From positions 112,504 to 176,503 of the forward strand of contig NZ_JAEPOL010000007.1 in assembly GCF_017642925.1 (NCBI RefSeq): DNA of 64,000 nucleotides, read 5' to 3'. The DNA comes from Maricaulis sp. GTDB lineage: Bacteria > Pseudomonadota > Alphaproteobacteria > Caulobacterales > Maricaulaceae. Position 1 is the first letter of the stretch. Every line of letters begins with the position of its first letter. A program made the position numbers and the translations under genes. Under the pieces are notes generated by a model. That model ran no database searches. It had not been told where the DNA came from and saw only the letters and a list, made by a program, of their open reading frames with translations. Shown in pieces: positions 1 through 9,097 of this stretch.

Positions 1-1488
1 GAAAGTGCCGCGGCCGGCGCGCGCTGCGCGGCTCATGAAATAGGTGTTGGGGGCCGAACCGATGCCGACCGGGAAGAGCCGCGACCGGCCCAGCCCGTCA
101 TGGATGGCGGCGAACAGCGCATCCTCATTGCCGATAGCGCCGTCCGTCAGGAAGACCACCTGGCGCACGCGCGCCGTGTCCTGCGGCGTGGCATCGACCA
201 GGGCGGCCTGCATGGCAGGCAGCATCTCGGTGCCGCCATTGGCGTCGAGGCCGCGAACGAAGCGCCGCGCCCGGTCGAGATTGTCCCGGCTTGCGTCGAC
301 CGGCGCAGGAAAGACCTGTTCCATCGTATTGTCGAAACGGATGACGTTGAACCGGTCGCCGGGCTGCATGCGGTCGAGTGCGCTCAGCAGGGCCTGCTTC
401 GCCTGGCGCATGGAGGCGCCCGCCATCGATCCCGAATTGTCGATCACGAACACCGTCTCGCGCGGCCGGCGCTGCGTGTCCGCGCCGAGCATGGCCGGTG
501 GCAGGACCTGGGCGAGAAGATAGGTTTCGCCATTCAGAGTCTGTGTGAAGAGGGCGGCGCTGGGGCGGTCTTCCTCGGCCGGGCGCCAGGTCAGGACGAA
601 GTCGCGATTGGCCGGCACCGGACCGTCGGCGAGCGATATCCGCGCATCGCCATCGCCCAGGTGCTCGACCAGGGTGGCGTGATAGAGGCTGGCGATCTCT
701 CCCGGCACGAAACCCGGCTGCAGGCGGGCGGTGATGGAGACGGGCAGGCGCAGGGCGTTTTCCGGTTCGCCATCGGGGTGCATCAAGGGCGGCGTGATGC
801 GGTGGGCGTCCGGCACTGCGGCCGGACGGTTGCGGCCTTCGGCGACAAATTGCGGTGCATCGGCCGGGATGTAGCGCGGCGTGATCGCCAGCGGCACGCG
901 CAGCTCGAATGTGCCATCGGCGAGGCGGGCCACGTCCTGGTATTCGATCTGGACGATGATGGTTTCGCCGGGGCCGATATTGGCGACCGATGTGGTGAAC
1001 ATGTTGGGGCGTTCCTGCTCGAGCAGGCTGGCGCGCTGGCCGTTCGCCCGGGCTTCCTCATAGATCCGCCGCGCCTGGCGCCGTTCATGGATCTCGCCTT
1101 CGATGAAACGGTCGCCGATCTGCATGCGCAGCCGGTCGACGCCGGCATCGGCGGGTAGGGGGAAGACGTAAATTCCCTCGACCCAGGCATCCGACGGGTT
1201 CTCGAATCGCTGGGTCACCGTGGCGCGCGCGACCGGGCCGGCAATATCGAGCGCGATATCGGTCGCGACCAGCGGGGCAGGGATGTAGAGCCCCGCATCG
1301 ACGGTGCGGATCAGCAGCGCGCTTTCCTCCATCTCCGAAAGACGGACCAGGCCGGCGTCCGGCGGGGCCGGCGCGTCGGCCCGGGCTTCTGCCCACAGAA
1401 AGAGCGATACGATAAAGACGGCGGCGGCCAGAACGAGCGCGAAACCGCCCTGCGAACCGGACCCGCGGCTGCGGTGTGTGGATGTCAT
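1..1488 (-). CDS. VIT and von Willebrand factor A domain protein (marine proteobacterial sortase-target type), 3' end outside window
   Basis: The minus-strand frame is open from an ATG at 1488 to base 1, giving 496 residues without a stop, so the gene is cut by the window edge. GGGGAG lies about 8 bases before the ATG. A hydrophobic segment near residues 16-30 (FALVLAAAVFIVSLFLW) is a signal or anchor. It is followed by a VIT domain (VEGIYVFPLPADAGVDRL, IHERRQARRIYEEA) and then a vWA domain carrying the MIDAS motif DNSGSMAG and a later LTDGAIGN. VIT plus vWA after an N-terminal signal is the layout of the marine proteobacterial sortase-target family. The C-terminal sorting signal and any partner sortase gene would lie to the left, outside the window, so the surface role is inferred. 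Confidence 0.85.
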   Translation of the reverse strand, partial: MTSTHRSRGSGSQGGFALVLAAAVFIVSLFLWAEARADAPAPPDAGLVRLSEMEESALLIRTVDAGLYIPAPLVATDIALDIAGPVARATVTQRFENPSDAWVEGIYVFPLPADAGVDRLRMQIGDRFIEGEIHERRQARRIYEEARANGQRASLLEQERPNMFTTSVANIGPGETIIVQIEYQDVARLADGTFELRVPLAITPRYIPADAPQFVAEGRNRPAAVPDAHRITPPLMHPDGEPENALRLPVSITARLQPGFVPGEIASLYHATLVEHLGDGDARISLADGPVPANRDFVLTWRPAEEDRPSAALFTQTLNGETYLLAQVLPPAMLGADTQRRPRETVFVIDNSGSMAGASMRQAKQALLSALDRMQPGDRFNVIRFDNTMEQVFPAPVDASRDNLDRARRFVRGLDANGGTEMLPAMQAALVDATPQDTARVRQVVFLTDGAIGNEDALFAAIHDGLGRSRLFPVGIGSAPNTYFMSRAARAGRGTF

Positions 1489-1660
1489 CTGGATACTCCC
1501 CGAAACGCGCCGGCCGCCCCGCCTCTGCGAGGGTGCGGCAGGGGGCGGCCGGCCTCCCTGTCCGAGCAAACGCTGGACTGCGATCACGGATGCGGCAGGG
1601 CGGGAATGCGGCGATCAGGGGGAAAAGTAGGGCGATTGCGGGGCGGCTGAGCGGCCCCGG

Positions 1661-1706
1661 CAGCCATGCAAAAACGCTGCGCGGTTTTGGCGATACTGCA
1701 TGGCTG
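1661..1706. promoter_or_regulatory. Inverted repeat upstream of the aminotransferase gene
   Basis: A perfect 10-base inverted repeat, CAGCCATGCA at 1661-1670 and TGCATGGCTG at 1697-1706, encloses a 26-base spacer that is itself nearly symmetric (AAAACGC...GCGGTTTT). A second imperfect hairpin (GGTCGTGT / ACACGATCC) follows at about 1738-1764, just before the aminotransferase start at 1774. The element could be an operator or a structured 5' leader. The sequence does not decide between them. Confidence 0.45.
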
Positions 1707-1737
1707 GGCTATTGGCGGGCCCGGCAAGCCCGACTAG

Positions 1738-2979
<1,242 letters not shown>

Positions 2980-3097
2980 GTATAGGCGAAGTTTATGGAT
3001 GACCCAATTAATCCTCATTTGAATTATGGAGGTCAGGGGCTCATATAAGTGTCGATGCCGCGGCCCGGCCGCACGCGAACCACAAATGGAGAACACA

Positions 3098-3565
3098 ATG
3101 AGCATCAATATGGGTCTGTCCGAAACGCAACGCGAAACCATGGCCAAGGCCGTGACGGCCGTTCTGGCCGACACTTACGCGCTCTACTTCAAGACGCACG
3201 CCTATCACTGGAACGTCACGGGCCCGCGCTTCCACGATCTGCACGGCCTGTTCGAAGCCCAGTACAACGAGTTGTGGACCGCGACGGACGAAATCGCCGA
3301 ACGCATCCGCGCCCTCGGCCTTGTCGCGCCGCGCACCTACAACGAGATGGCCGAAGCCGCCTCGATCAAGTCCGGCGGCGAGGAAACCCAGGCCAATGAC
3401 ATGCTGAAGGATCTGGTGAAGGGCCATGAGGCCGTCGTCGCCACGATCCGCAAGGCGCTGTCCCTGGCGGACGAGAATAATGACGAAGCGACGGCCGATC
3501 TGCTCGCGCCGCGCGTGACGGCGCACGAGAAGGCGGCGTGGATGTTGCGCTCCACCGTCGGCTGA
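3098..3565 (+). CDS. dps: Dps family DNA-protection / ferritin-like protein
   Basis: Dps proteins form dodecamers that oxidise and store iron and shield DNA during starvation and oxidative stress. Starting at the ATG at 3098, preceded by GGAGAA, the protein has 155 residues, the typical Dps length. Upstream in-frame starts would add an atypical basic extension. The inter-subunit ferroxidase ligands are visible in KTHAYHWNVTG, FHDLHGLFEAQYNELW and TDEIAERIRALG (the H...H...D...E pattern). A Rho-independent terminator follows at 3613-3642. It is monocistronic. No clear operator was recognised upstream. Confidence 0.93.
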   Translation: MSINMGLSETQRETMAKAVTAVLADTYALYFKTHAYHWNVTGPRFHDLHGLFEAQYNELWTATDEIAERIRALGLVAPRTYNEMAEAASIKSGGEETQANDMLKDLVKGHEAVVATIRKALSLADENNDEATADLLAPRVTAHEKAAWMLRSTVG

Positions 3566-3612
3566 TACGCCAAACCCCATGCCATGGCGCCAGGTTCACT
3601 GGCGGAAGAGAC

Positions 3613-3642
3613 ACTCCGGAGGCCCCGCTTCCGGGGTGTTTT
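3613..3642 (+). terminator. Rho-independent terminator of dps
   Basis: The stem CCCCG (3623-3627), loop CTTC and CGGGG (3632-3636) is followed by TGTTTTTTGTTT. It lies about 50 bases after the dps stop codon. Confidence 0.75.
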
Positions 3643-3654
3643 TTGTTTCGGGCA

Positions 3655-3860
3655 CAAAAAAGCGCCCCGGTCCTGAAGAACCGGGGCGCCAGAGAAGTTT
3701 GCGGGCGGGGTAGCCCGAAAAGGGTAGGCGCCGGACCCGAAAGGGGAGGAGACGGGGTCCGGCGCGAAGTGCATACCGTATGGGGAGGAGACGGGTATGC
3801 AAAACTCAGATGGGGGATCTGAGAGCGCGACGTCGCCGCCGCGTTGGCAAGGCTTATGCC
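3655..3860 (-). ncRNA. Candidate small RNA with two CUCCUCCCC-loop hairpins (cuckoo/CcsR-like) and its own terminator
   Basis: Read on the minus strand, this gene-free stretch is a chain of hairpins. First comes a 7-bp stem CTCAGAT/ATCTGAG with a CCCCC loop (3805-3823). Next is a 7-bp stem GCATACC/GGTATGC with loop CGTCTCCTCCCCATAC (3771-3800). Then an 11-bp perfect stem GCGCCGGACCC/GGGTCCGGCGC carries loop CGTCTCCTCCCCTTTC (3728-3765). A small CGGGC/GCCCG stem follows (3702-3717), and finally a 10-bp terminator stem GCGCCCCGGT/ACCGGGGCGC followed by TTTTTT (3656-3689). Exposed CCUCCUCCC-type loops define the alphaproteobacterial cuckoo RNAs (for example CcsR1-4 of Rhodobacter). The 5' end is unknown. 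A GCTATTTC word at 3868-3875 could be part of a promoter. Confidence 0.65.
3656..3690 (-). terminator. Rho-independent terminator ending the minus-strand small RNA
   Basis: A perfect 10-bp stem (3662-3671 with 3680-3689) and an 8-base loop are followed on the minus strand by six T residues (3656-3661). It also lies downstream of the LysR gene on the same strand, so it could terminate read-through from that gene. Confidence 0.8.
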
Positions 3861-3883
3861 GCAGTTGCGAAATAGCGACCAGA

Positions 3884-3940
3884 GCCATGCAGGCATGTCG
3901 GCCATGCAGAAACGCGGCAAGAACACATTCTTGCCATGCA
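3884..3940. promoter_or_regulatory. Triple GCCATGCA repeat with a GGCAAGAA/TTCTTGCC palindrome
   Basis: GCCATGCA occurs at 3884-3891, 3901-3908 and 3933-3940, and a perfect 8-bp inverted repeat GGCAAGAA/TTCTTGCC lies at 3916-3935. The cluster sits upstream of the minus-strand small-RNA candidate and just after the LysR stop. The same 8-mer forms the inverted repeat at 1661-1706. It may be a regulator-binding array. This is inference from repetition only. Confidence 0.4.
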
Positions 3941-3966
3941 TTCCGGCCGATTTGGTCACAGTGTGG

Positions 3967-4860
3967 TCAGCTCTGCCAGCGGCGGGCCTGTTCGATCAGG
4001 AAATCGCGGAAGGCGACAATGCGCCGGGAGCCGCGCAGCTCGCTGGGATAAACGAAATAGACTTCGAAATCGGGGCCGACCAGATCGGGCAGGACGCGCT
4101 CGAGGCGCGGATTTTCTCGCGCGACATAGTCGGGCAGGGCGGCTATCCCCATGCCGGCCTCGACGGTCTTCATGACGCCATAGATCGTGTTGACCTCAAC
4201 GACGGCCGGGCGTGGCGGCGCGTCCGGTTCGCGGCCGGCCTTGGCGGCCCAGTCCAGTCCCGGGATCGGGGCCAGCTGTGGCGGGCCGTAGTGGATGATG
4301 GAATGATCGTCGAGGTCCTCGGGCGTCTGCGGCCGGCCATGACGTTCGAGATATTCGTGGCTGGCATAGAGGTGCTGGCGCACGGCCAGCAGCTTGCGCT
4401 GGACGAGATCGTTCTGCGTCGAAGCCCAGGGACGGATGCCGACTTCGGCCTCAAGCCCGGCGAGGTCGAGTTCGTGATCGTCCAGCATCAGCCGGATACG
4501 GATATTGGGATACTGGTCGTGGAATTCCGACAGGCGCGAGGCGAGCCAGATCGCGCCCAGCGCGGTCGGTGCCGTTACCTTGAGTTCGCCGGAAGGTTCG
4601 TCGCGGGCGTCATGAACGCGTGCCTCGGCGACGGCCACCTTGCCGTGGATCTCGCGGGCGGCCTCGTAAAGCAGATTGCCCGGCTCGGTCGGGATCAGAC
4701 CGCGCGCATGGCGGTGGAAGAGGGTGACGCCGAGATCGTCCTCCAGTGCCGCGATCTGCCGGCTGACGGCCGATTGCGACAGGCCCAGTATTTCGGCGGC
4801 ACGGGTCAGCGACCCGGCCTGTGCAGCGGCGTGGAAGGTTTTCAGCTTGTCCCAGTCCAT
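3967..4860 (-). CDS. LysR-family transcriptional regulator
   Basis: The 297-residue protein has the standard LysR length. The N-terminal winged helix-turn-helix covers about residues 1-62 (MDWDKLKTFHAAAQAGSLTR, LGLSQSAVSRQIAALEDDLG, TLFHR). The effector-binding domain follows from about residue 90 (GELKVTAPTALGAIWLASRL). The first helix-turn-helix and the periplasmic-binding-like fold resemble regulators that autoregulate and control a divergent gene, but no divergent partner is adjacent: the neighbour upstream is the co-directional DUF547 gene, 69 bases away. The target and ligand are unknown. Confidence 0.9.
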   Translation of the reverse strand: MDWDKLKTFHAAAQAGSLTRAAEILGLSQSAVSRQIAALEDDLGVTLFHRHARGLIPTEPGNLLYEAAREIHGKVAVAEARVHDARDEPSGELKVTAPTALGAIWLASRLSEFHDQYPNIRIRLMLDDHELDLAGLEAEVGIRPWASTQNDLVQRKLLAVRQHLYASHEYLERHGRPQTPEDLDDHSIIHYGPPQLAPIPGLDWAAKAGREPDAPPRPAVVEVNTIYGVMKTVEAGMGIAALPDYVARENPRLERVLPDLVGPDFEVYFVYPSELRGSRRIVAFRDFLIEQARRWQS

Positions 4861-4929
4861 GCCCTGCGTCTCCCCGGAATCGGCATCTCCCGGGGGCAGT
4901 CTATCTGTATGGGCACAAATCGCGAGGTG

Positions 4930-6114
4930 TTATTCGCTGTCGTCGGGGCTGTCGATCTCGGTTGGCTCAAGCCGGAGCTCATTGCCGTTCTCGTCGGTGG
5001 GAATATCGACCGTATAAACCTCGCCGTAGCGGCCCTCGCGCATCAGCTCGATCCGGCGTTCCTGAACGGCATTGAGAAGGACGAGTGCGTTCGACGGCAG
5101 TGCTGTGGAGCAGCTTGTGCCGGCAGCGACAATGCCTGATGACGGATCCGGGGAGCCAGAATACATCGTTGCAGCGCCGCCCGGACCGACGCACCGCGTC
5201 GAACCGTTGATCAGATCAGCGATGTGCCAGTCCTCGATTGTTGCGTAAACGGGGCGACCCGGGGCCAGTTGTTCGGCTGTATCCGCATTGGCAAATACCG
5301 ACAGGTGGGCCCGCAGGTCATTGTCGAAGTCGGGAAAGAAGTGCGCAGCTTCCTCATAGAGATGCGAGACGCGCAGTTCGCGCCGGGCAACCTCGACACC
5401 GCGCAGTGAATTGATGAATTCCTCGGCATTCCGGTCGAGTTGGGTCCAGACGCTATCCCCATCGAAAGCCGTGCGCGAAATTTCCGGACCGCCGATTGCA
5501 CCGTTGAAGAAACCGTAGATCACCCGCGGATCATCCCACTGCCGGTAGACGATTCTCAGGCGGATATCGTTGAGGCTGAGGGGGACGCCGGCGATATTGA
5601 GAATTTTGGCCTCGAACAAGTTCTCGTTGGTACCGTAGGCCTCCTGCCGATTAACTCGAGTGAGGGGATAGTTGAGCATGATCTGCTCAATCACTGCTAC
5701 ATTATGGAGGTTCAGCCAGTAGGCCAGCTGTTCATTGCTCGACAGCGTGGCCAGATCGACGTGGCCAGGTAGCGATTCGAGGTCCTGCCGGTAGGCCGAA
5801 ATCGCCTCCTGATACTCATCGGACATCAGATGGTAGGCGACGCGGTTTGCCTCGAACCGATAGCGCGACTCGTTGGCGGTGGAGATCCGGGTGCCCGTAT
5901 TGACCGCGCGGAGCCGCTCCGGCTCGCGATCCATCACCGGTACGTTCAGGACGATATCATACAGCAGATCAGTCCAGATTTCGTAGTCGACATGGCGGCT
6001 TGAGTTGTCATCGTATCGGGAAAACCGGGCCAGTTCGGACGATGAAACCTGCGCGGCAGCGCTTGTCGTTCCGAGCAGTACCGCAGACAGGCCGACCAGA
6101 AGTGCGCGTTTCAT
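4930..6114 (-). CDS. Secreted DUF547-domain protein
   Basis: With the ATG at 6114, preceded by GGAGGA at 7 bases, the protein has 394 residues beginning MKRALLVGLSAVLLGTTSAAAQ, a clear Sec signal peptide. An upstream in-frame start would place ten residues before the signal and lacks a ribosome site. The DUF547 domain is recognisable from YWLNLHNVAVIEQIM and the following ILNIAGVPLSLNDI, WDDPRVIYGFFNGAIGGP and FFPDFDNDLRAHLSVF blocks. DUF547 has no settled biochemical function; the fold is thought to be related to cysteine peptidase-like domains, but I do not see a certain catalytic set. The C-terminal tail is acidic (TEIDSPDDSE). Confidence 0.8.
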   Translation of the reverse strand: MKRALLVGLSAVLLGTTSAAAQVSSSELARFSRYDDNSSRHVDYEIWTDLLYDIVLNVPVMDREPERLRAVNTGTRISTANESRYRFEANRVAYHLMSDEYQEAISAYRQDLESLPGHVDLATLSSNEQLAYWLNLHNVAVIEQIMLNYPLTRVNRQEAYGTNENLFEAKILNIAGVPLSLNDIRLRIVYRQWDDPRVIYGFFNGAIGGPEISRTAFDGDSVWTQLDRNAEEFINSLRGVEVARRELRVSHLYEEAAHFFPDFDNDLRAHLSVFANADTAEQLAPGRPVYATIEDWHIADLINGSTRCVGPGGAATMYSGSPDPSSGIVAAGTSCSTALPSNALVLLNAVQERRIELMREGRYGEVYTVDIPTDENGNELRLEPTEIDSPDDSE

Positions 6115-6192
6115 GTCGTAATCCTCCAAACTAGCGTACTGCATCCATAGGGTGTCGTGGTTTGGCGGGAGCTTACGTACTTATGACTCAAT

Positions 6193-6228
6193 GTTAAGGG
6201 GGAAGCGTGACGCGCGCTTCCCCCTTTT
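6193..6228. terminator. Strong GC-rich hairpin with T tract between the aldo/keto reductase and DUF547 genes
   Basis: AAGGGGGAAGCG (6196-6207) pairs perfectly with CGCTTCCCCCTT (6215-6226) across a 7-base spacer. On the plus strand it runs into TTTTTAC. On the minus strand, the direction of the flanking genes, it is followed only by AACATTG. It most likely ends the minus-strand reductase transcript, but the T tract favours plus-strand termination. Confidence 0.6.
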
Positions 6229-6230
6229 TA

Positions 6231-6242
6231 CACACGCGTGTG
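6231..6242. promoter_or_regulatory. 12-bp perfect palindrome CACACGCGTGTG
   Basis: The self-complementary 12-mer lies 20 bases after the stop of the aldo/keto reductase gene and about 117 bases upstream of the DUF547 start. Position and symmetry suggest a dimeric regulator site. No family was assigned. Confidence 0.3.
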
Positions 6243-6262
6243 CAACCGTTAAGAGGGATGCG

Positions 6263-7255
6263 TCAGGCGTTGATATTCGCCATGCGGGCTTCGGGGTAAC
6301 GGCCGCCTTTCACATCGTCCGCCAGGCGGTCGAGGCGTTCGGTCTGGGCCTCGCTCAGCTCCACGGCTCCTGCGCCGAGATTGATTTCCAGATTGGCAAG
6401 CTTCGTGGTGCCCGGGATGGACAGGATGTCGTCGCCGCGGGCGAGCACCCAGGCCAGTGCGACCTGCGAAGGATGCGCGCCGACTTCGCCGGCCACCGTC
6501 TTCACCTCCTCGACGAGGGCGAGATTCGCTTCGAATGCGCCTTCCGCAAAGCGCGGCTGGTGGGCGCCTTGGCGGAAGTCATGCTCGGCCGGTTTGTGGT
6601 CGCGGGTGTAACGGCCTGTCAGCAAGCCCCGGCCGAGTGGCGAATAGGCGACAAGCGAGGCGCCGATCTCCCGCACGGCCGGCAGCGGCCCGTCCTCGAT
6701 ATCGCGGCTGAAGATGGAATATTCCGACTGCAGCGCGCTGATCGGATGGACCGCATTGGCCCGGCGCAGCGTCTCGGCAGACGCTTCGGACAGGCCGAGC
6801 GCTCGGACCTTGCCTTCCTCGACCAGTTTCGCCATCGCGCCGACGGTTTCCTCAATCGGGCGCTTGAGATCGATCCGGTGCAGGTAGTAGAGATCGACAT
6901 GATCGGTCTTGAGGAATTGCAGCGACTCCTCGATGGCGCTGCGCATATTGGCTTCAGACCCGTCGACATCCAGGAAGGCGCCGGTTTCCTTGTCGCGCAC
7001 GGGGCCGAACTTGGTGGCGATCACCACCTTGTCGCGGCGATCGTGGAAGGCTTCGCCCAGCAGGCGTTCATTGGCACCCATGCCGTAAAGCTGGGCGGTG
7101 TCGAAGTGATTGACGCCGGCGTCGATGGCAGCGTGCAGCAGGGCAACGCCGTCGCGCGTGTTGACGGCGGGGCCGTAGAATTCCGACAGGCCCATACAGC
7201 CAAGGCCGATCGGGTTTACGAAAATGCCGGAATGTCCGATTTCGCGTGTCTGCAT
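6263..7255 (-). CDS. Aldo/keto reductase
   Basis: From the ATG at 7255, preceded by GGGGAGA, the protein has 330 residues, normal for the family. A longer reading to 7333 would run through the TetR-type operator. It is an NADPH-dependent (beta/alpha)8 barrel oxidoreductase reducing aldehydes or ketones in the cytoplasm. The catalytic tetrad is present: D52 and Y57 in HFDTAQLYG, K82 in ATKFG, and H126 in YYLHRID. The C-terminal GTTKLANLEINLGA is a cofactor-binding segment. The neighbouring TetR gene upstream on the same strand and the palindrome between them suggest local repression, perhaps lifted by an electrophile. The substrate is not predictable. Confidence 0.92.
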   Translation of the reverse strand: MQTREIGHSGIFVNPIGLGCMGLSEFYGPAVNTRDGVALLHAAIDAGVNHFDTAQLYGMGANERLLGEAFHDRRDKVVIATKFGPVRDKETGAFLDVDGSEANMRSAIEESLQFLKTDHVDLYYLHRIDLKRPIEETVGAMAKLVEEGKVRALGLSEASAETLRRANAVHPISALQSEYSIFSRDIEDGPLPAVREIGASLVAYSPLGRGLLTGRYTRDHKPAEHDFRQGAHQPRFAEGAFEANLALVEEVKTVAGEVGAHPSQVALAWVLARGDDILSIPGTTKLANLEINLGAGAVELSEAQTERLDRLADDVKGGRYPEARMANINA

Positions 7256-7321
7256 GATGGTCTCCCCTGGTGGAGATGAGGTTTGATGGATCGTGAGGCA
7301 GCGCAAGTGCGTGTAAATGAC

Positions 7322-7333
7322 GTGAGCGCTCAC
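7322..7333. promoter_or_regulatory. Palindrome GTGAGCGCTCAC, probable TetR-family operator
   Basis: The perfect 12-bp palindrome sits 67 bases before the start of the aldo/keto reductase gene and downstream of the co-directional TetR gene. TGAG(N)CTCA-type palindromes are common TetR-family targets. Assignment to the adjacent TetR protein is inference from position. Confidence 0.5.
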
Positions 7334-7397
7334 TCACATATGGGGCGCCCGATGAGAACGCGCAAGCCCTGCCGGTCGTCATAACGGTTCAGGTAGT

Positions 7398-7973
7398 CTA
7401 GCGGTTCAGGCGCCAGGAGTCCCAGGCGGTCTCGATTGCCATGTCGATTTCGGAGGCCGTCCAGTCGCGACCGGCATTGGCCTGTTTGAGCATCGAAACC
7501 ATGGGCGGGAAGAAGAAGGCGGTCAGCACGGTACCGGGAATATCCTTGATCTCGCCGTGGGCCTGGCCGTCCTCGATCAGCGTGCGGATATGGCGCACGA
7601 AACCGTCATGGATCGGCGTGCTGTCGCGGTCCGACAGCGGATATTCCGAAAAGCGCTGGCCATAGGTGAAGGCGGCCGGATCGGCCCGGTAGGCATTCCA
7701 GACGCCGCGCCACAATTGCCGGAACCGGTCCCGGAAACTTCCCGAATCATCGGTCTCCGCCATGACGCTGCGGTAGACGGCTTCCTTGATGCCCGAATAG
7801 ACCGCGACGAACAGGGCGTCCTTGCTGTCGAAATGCCGGTAGAGCGTGCCCTCGGCCACGCCCGCACGTTTCGCGATGGCCGCTGTTGTCGCAGCGGAGA
7901 AACCGTCTTCGGCGACGAGTTCCAGCGCCGACCGCATCAGCTTGTCGCGAGTGGAGGCGAGCGGAGCGTTCAT
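7398..7973 (-). CDS. TetR-family transcriptional regulator
   Basis: The 191-residue protein has the TetR helix-turn-helix at about residues 8-52 (TRDKLMRSALELVAEDGF, TTAAIAKRAGVAEGTLYRHF, SKDALF). A helical ligand-binding domain follows. It lies upstream of, and on the same strand as, the aldo/keto reductase, with a perfect palindrome between the two genes, so it probably represses that gene and perhaps itself. The ligand is unknown. The region before the start shows no strong ribosome site, so the start is slightly uncertain. Confidence 0.9.
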   Translation of the reverse strand: MNAPLASTRDKLMRSALELVAEDGFSAATTAAIAKRAGVAEGTLYRHFDSKDALFVAVYSGIKEAVYRSVMAETDDSGSFRDRFRQLWRGVWNAYRADPAAFTYGQRFSEYPLSDRDSTPIHDGFVRHIRTLIEDGQAHGEIKDIPGTVLTAFFFPPMVSMLKQANAGRDWTASEIDMAIETAWDSWRLNR

Positions 7974-8026
7974 GGAGGCAGCAGGCGCGATCGGGGCTCA
8001 AAAGTCCAGAGCCCCGACAGGGCGGC

Positions 8027-8971
8027 CTATTCCTGCGAGGCCAGATAGCGTTCCGCCTCGAGTGCCGCCATGCAGCCCATACCGGCCGCCGTGACGGCCT
8101 GGCGATAGACGTCGTCGGTCACGTCGCCGGCGGCAAACACGCCCGGAATGGAGGTTTTCGGTGTGCCCGGCTCGACGACGAGATAGCCGCCATCCTTGGT
8201 TTCCAGCTGATCGACGAACAGCTCGGTGGCGGGCGCGTGACCGATCGCCACGAAGAAGCCGTGCGCGGGGATGTCGGTCGTCTCGCCGGTATTGACGTTC
8301 TTCACGCGAACGGCCGTGACGCCCAGCGGATCCTCGTCGCCCAGCACTTCCTCGACCACTGAATCCCACACCACCTCGATCTTCTCGTGCTTGAACAGCC
8401 GGTCCTGCATCACCTTTTCGGCGCGCAGGCTGTCGCGGCGGTGTACCAGGGTGACCTTGGAGGCGAAATTGGTCAGGAACAGCGCTTCCTCGACCGCCGT
8501 ATTGCCACCGCCCACGACCACGACTTCCTTGCCGCGATAGAAGAAACCGTCGCAGGTTGCACAGGCCGACACGCCGAAGCCCTGGAATTTCTGCTCGCTC
8601 TCAATGCCCAGCCACTTGGCCTGGGCGCCGGTCGCGATGATGACGCTGTCTGCGGTATAGGTCGTGCCGCTATCGCCCTTGAGCACGAAGGGACGGGTTT
8701 TCAGGTCGGCCTCGACGATGATGTCGGAAATCATCTCTGTGCCGACCTTCTCGGCCTGCTCGCGCATCTGCTCCATCAGCCAGGGGCCCTGGATGACATC
8801 GGCGAAGCCCGGATAGTTCTCAACATCCGTGGTGATGGTCAGCTGGCCGCCCGGCTGCAGGCCCGCGATCAGGACCGGTTTCAGCATGGCGCGGGCAGCA
8901 TAGATGGCAGCCGTATAACCGGCGGCGCCGGAGCCGATGATGATCAGGCGTTCGTGACGCGTGTCGGACAT
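8027..8971 (-). CDS. trxB: Thioredoxin reductase (NADPH)
   Basis: The 314-residue flavoprotein transfers electrons from NADPH through FAD and a redox disulfide to thioredoxin. The FAD-binding GSGAAGYTAAIYAARA is near residues 13-28. The active-site CATC has C137 and C140, the NADPH Rossmann motif is VVVVGGGNTAVEEAL, and the C-terminal FAD motif is GVFAAGDVTDD. The start at 8971 (MSDTRHERLIIIG) follows AGAGG. Longer in-frame readings up to 9067 carry unrelated basic sequence. It is transcribed in the same direction as the DUF442 and ELM1-like genes, although 126 bases separate it from the former. Confidence 0.96.
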   Translation of the reverse strand: MSDTRHERLIIIGSGAAGYTAAIYAARAMLKPVLIAGLQPGGQLTITTDVENYPGFADVIQGPWLMEQMREQAEKVGTEMISDIIVEADLKTRPFVLKGDSGTTYTADSVIIATGAQAKWLGIESEQKFQGFGVSACATCDGFFYRGKEVVVVGGGNTAVEEALFLTNFASKVTLVHRRDSLRAEKVMQDRLFKHEKIEVVWDSVVEEVLGDEDPLGVTAVRVKNVNTGETTDIPAHGFFVAIGHAPATELFVDQLETKDGGYLVVEPGTPKTSIPGVFAAGDVTDDVYRQAVTAAGMGCMAALEAERYLASQE

Positions 8972-9097
8972 GGAAAAACCTCTGGTCAGTCTTGCGGGCA
9001 GGCCAGTGCCGCTGTGTCTCTTGGATGTAATCGGACCCCTATATAGAGAGTCCCGCCGGACGTGCACGCCTCTCCTGCTGCAGACCGGCCATGCAGG

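Noticed and set aside
3740..3795. GGGGAGGAG words that look like two strong ribosome-binding sites on the plus strand.
   Set aside because: They are the complements of the hairpin loops of the minus-strand small-RNA candidate, and no credible plus-strand gene follows.
3844..5139. A 431-codon plus-strand frame opposite the LysR gene.
   Set aside because: It is a shadow of the LysR and DUF547 genes with no domain content.
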